From NCBI GenBank assembly GCA_964418385.1, contig CAYQLH010000044.1, forward strand, positions 1 to 7,243: a stretch of 7,243 nt of DNA. Direction: 5' to 3'. The translations under genes were made by a program, and so were the position numbers. The notes beneath the pieces were generated by a model. The model did not search any database. It worked only from the letters and a program-made list of their open reading frames with translations, and was not told where the DNA came from. Position 1 is the first letter of the stretch, and the number at the start of each line of letters is the position of its first letter. This document shows, one piece after another, positions 5,437-7,243 of this stretch. This stretch comes from RGIG2560 sp964418385 (GTDB taxonomy: Bacteria; Patescibacteriota; Microgenomatia; UBA1400; PJMF01).

Positions 5437-5471
5437 CGGACACACTTATAAATATAGAATGAAAAGCAAAA

Positions 5472-7243
5472 TTAATTCCAAACGCAGCGAACAATTTTTT
5501 TCATGGATGATGGGTCACCGTAGTCACAGGTTACGGTTGCATAAACTCCGCCATACATGTATGTGCTCTTATTCTGCTCAACAGTAAAGTTTTCTCCCAT
5601 GGCACATGCGCTCAATTGCGTATCGGTCCAATAAGAGGTTTCTACCGCGACTGGTATGTTCCATTTTGAGAGAGTAAATGCATTGCACTCATGGTGGCCA
5701 TTGATGCAGGCGCTTAACCCACCACTGGAAGCGCAATTATCACCCTCGGTATCCGGGTTACAACCAAAGGCGCGAAAGGTAGCTTTGGCTTCAGCAGCGC
5801 TTGGTAAATGGAAACCTGCGGGACAAGCGCTCTTGGCAGCACTCCAAGTAAAAGTATCATTAACTAGTGGTCCCCATTTCACGCCACCAATCACAGTGAT
5901 ATCTTGCACACACTCGCCATTACTCACCTTGTAGCCAAAGTCGCATTTACAGCCCTGTGTATAATGAGCAATTGAGGGAGAAGAATGTGCTGGACATTTT
6001 TGGTATTCGCAAGGATTGGGGTTGCCGGTGGTGTAATGGTGCCCCGCAGTGTCAGCGTAGTAATCATCACGATAACATTTGCGATAATTGCAACTGCCGG
6101 TAAGAGTTGTGGTTTTCGCGCCGGTATTACTAGAATAATAACTCCAGATTGCTCCGTTACCCCATCCGTCCATCGAACTATCTAAGTCAGCGTTTTCGCA
6201 TTTGCACGACGATGGGGCGCTGGTGGCGTAGGTAGGCTCCACGTGGCTGCCGGCAGTACAGTATTTGTTGAAATTACACGCACCTGTGGAATACTGGTGC
6301 CCAGACGCGTCAGCATACTTGCCACTGGCGCAAGCCGTGTAGAGACACTTGCCGGTGCTGGAGGCAACGCTGCTCGCGCCGTCAGCGTTGCCGTATTTGC
6401 CGGAAACGCAAGTGCAAGTGCCGGGATCTGACTTTGCGTAGACGTCTTGGACACTGCTGTCGGCGCAGTATTTGTTGTACTCGCACACGCCCGTGGCGAT
6501 GCTCACCGTGGTACTGCCAGAAGAGTCAGAATACTTGCCGGGGGCACAGGTACAAGTGCCGTTGTTGGCGTTAACATACGTCCCCGTGGTGCCCGCACCA
6601 CACTTTTTGTAGGGACAGCGACCATTGTTGGGCACGTAGTCAGTACCAGAAGTGTCGGCAGCGTAATTGGTGATACACGGACACTTGTGGTCTGAAGAAC
6701 GCTCCCGCGCCGACAAGTTGACATTTTCACCACCGCAAAAATCGCTGATACACACAAACCCCGTGCTATCTGTCAGTTGCGAGATGGTCGCATAGCCATC
6801 ACCGATCTTACTGCAGTCATCAGCGACATTTTTGCTGGCGCAGGTGTTGGATTGTGTGCGGGTGCCAGCGTCTGAGGAAGTCTCGCAGTTGTAACACGTC
6901 ATGTGCTTGGTGATGCTTTTGGAAGAATCGCTGGGGTGAGTGTAGGAGATGAGAGCAGAGTTGCCGATGTAACCAGAACCGCCACCAGCACCACTAGCGT
7001 TGGCGCCGCCTCCTCCATACCAGCCGCTGCCACCGCTAGCACCAGATCGTCCTTGACCTCCTTTCCCAAATTGTCCCAGTGTTGGATTATCAAGTTCAGC
7101 TATTGGATCAGCTCCATTTATGATCCCACCATGCGTTTGGGTGGCGCCTGTTCCCTGAGCATTAAAAGCCCAAATGTGACCACCAGTGCCCCCTGTGTTT
7201 GCAATGTAGCCGCCGCCATCGCCGCCGTTACCATAGAAGTAAG
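5472..7243 (-). CDS. Large modular surface protein: Gly-rich domain, Cys-rich repeats, FISUMP-like C-terminus (5' part off right edge)
   Basis: The frame is open from the TAA at 5474-5472 to the right edge (589 residues visible); no start is in the window. Three parts follow in order. Bases 7241-~6935 encode a glycine-rich domain containing SGWYGGGGAN and GGGSGYIGN, like the bacterial/ALK-type Gly-rich family (PF12810). Bases ~6902-5910 encode a cysteine-rich region with 29 Cys in ~330 residues and repeated C-[Y/F]-x-K-(Y)-C and CxC pairs. Bases ~5897-5475 encode a domain like the Fibrobacter succinogenes major paralogous domain (FISUMP): KWGPL, FTWSAAKSACPAGFHLPSAAEA, SYWTDTQ and a C-terminal VRCVWN. 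Such architecture suggests an exported, disulfide-bonded surface protein, possibly for binding other cells, but no substrate can be named. The signal peptide would be in the missing N-terminus. It could be a member of a paralogous family in this genome. Confidence 0.85.
   Translation of the reverse strand, partial: YFYGNGGDGGGYIANTGGTGGHIWAFNAQGTGATQTHGGIINGADPIAELDNPTLGQFGKGGQGRSGASGGSGWYGGGGANASGAGGGSGYIGNSALISYTHPSDSSKSITKHMTCYNCETSSDAGTRTQSNTCASKNVADDCSKIGDGYATISQLTDSTGFVCISDFCGGENVNLSARERSSDHKCPCITNYAADTSGTDYVPNNGRCPYKKCGAGTTGTYVNANNGTCTCAPGKYSDSSGSTTVSIATGVCEYNKYCADSSVQDVYAKSDPGTCTCVSGKYGNADGASSVASSTGKCLYTACASGKYADASGHQYSTGACNFNKYCTAGSHVEPTYATSAPSSCKCENADLDSSMDGWGNGAIWSYYSSNTGAKTTTLTGSCNYRKCYRDDYYADTAGHHYTTGNPNPCEYQKCPAHSSPSIAHYTQGCKCDFGYKVSNGECVQDITVIGGVKWGPLVNDTFTWSAAKSACPAGFHLPSAAEAKATFRAFGCNPDTEGDNCASSGGLSACINGHHECNAFTLSKWNIPVAVETSYWTDTQLSACAMGENFTVEQNKSTYMYGGVYATVTCDYGDPSSMKKIVRCVWN
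5910..6665 (-). repeat. Cysteine-rich repeat array within the surface protein (A and B modules)
   Basis: Six A modules (pattern Y-x(n)-TG-x-C-x-[YF]-x-K/A-(Y)-C) lie at about 6665-6600, 6533-6465, 6395-6330, 6317-6258, 6140-6075 and 6059-5994. Four B modules (Y-x(n)-C-x-C) lie between or after them, giving the order A-B, A-B, A-A-B, A-A-B. CxC pairs recur at codons starting near 6683, 6554, 6416, 6206 and 5951. At the DNA level the runs around 6530-6562 and 6385-6422 are clearly related, indicating duplication. Any disulfide pairing is inference. Confidence 0.7.

Larger units (their letters stand above)
5112..5471. other. 360-bp non-coding interval rich in palindromes and direct repeats
   Basis: The interval lies between the convergent DUF4258-like gene and the Gly/Cys-rich surface protein. 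I find no credible gene: the two open frames here (73 and 75 codons) have no family resemblance, no promoter or ribosome binding site, and one of them runs through the hairpin element. It contains at least five separate symmetric or repeated elements, listed individually. No classical terminator (strong stem plus U-run) is evident for either flanking gene. Confidence 0.7.

Noticed and set aside
5360..5587. 75-codon plus-strand open frame
   Set aside because: It overlaps the end of the surface protein gene antisense and has no supporting signals.
5994..6665. CRISPR-like array in the repeated region
   Set aside because: The repeats are degenerate, in frame and protein-coding, with no identical repeats or constant spacer length.
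5472..6902. Treating the Met at 6902 as the true start of the surface protein
   Set aside because: The same frame stays open for 341 more bases to the window edge and encodes a coherent glycine-rich domain, so the Met is internal.

Overview
The window looks like a compact bacterial chromosome segment. The standard genetic code fits: TGA ends mutM and rdgB, and no gene needs TGA as sense. My best guess is a Patescibacteria (CPR) genome, perhaps Saccharibacteria-like and host-associated. Reasons: tightly packed, overlapping small genes; apparently leaderless genes with extended -10 promoters; a DnaX N-terminus in which the first zinc-module cysteine is replaced; and a giant Gly/Cys-rich surface protein. 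This assignment is inference, about 0.6 confidence.

Layout. (1) 1-208, minus: N-terminus of DnaX (clamp-loader gamma/tau), running off the left edge. (2) 247-1604, plus: mutM (8-oxoguanine/Fapy DNA glycosylase) and ruvC (Holliday junction resolvase), overlapping by 4 nt and diverging from dnaX at a 38-bp intergenic promoter pair. (3) 4729-1613, minus: a three-gene operon of ybaB (nucleoid-associated protein), rdgB/HAM1-type nucleotide pyrophosphatase, and a large membrane protein with a spermidine-synthase-like soluble domain. It converges on ruvC with 8 bp between stop codons. (4) 4791-5111, plus: a small DUF4258-like protein with a hydrophobic C-terminal helix, diverging from ybaB at a second, similarly built promoter pair. 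(5) 5112-5471: a 360-bp non-coding stretch unusually dense in inverted and direct repeats, including a GC-rich REP-like double hairpin. (6) 5472-7243, minus: the C-terminal 589 residues of a large, probably secreted or surface-attached protein made of a glycine-rich domain, a cysteine-rich repeat region and a FISUMP-like C-terminal domain. Its start lies beyond the right edge.

How it fits together. Most of the window is genome maintenance: replication clamp loader, oxidised-base excision, junction resolution, nucleoid protein and removal of damaged dNTPs. MutM (removes oxidised purines from DNA) and RdgB (removes deaminated purine nucleotides from the pool) act on related problems but are in separate transcription units. 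The right-hand accessory part is different in kind.

The most notable signals are the two matching back-to-back extended -10 promoter pairs, the Cys-rich modular surface protein with an alternating A/B repeat grammar, the aminopropyltransferase-like domain lacking the usual catalytic acidic motif, and the palindrome-rich intergenic region. I see no CRISPR array, tRNA, rRNA, transposase or defence system.
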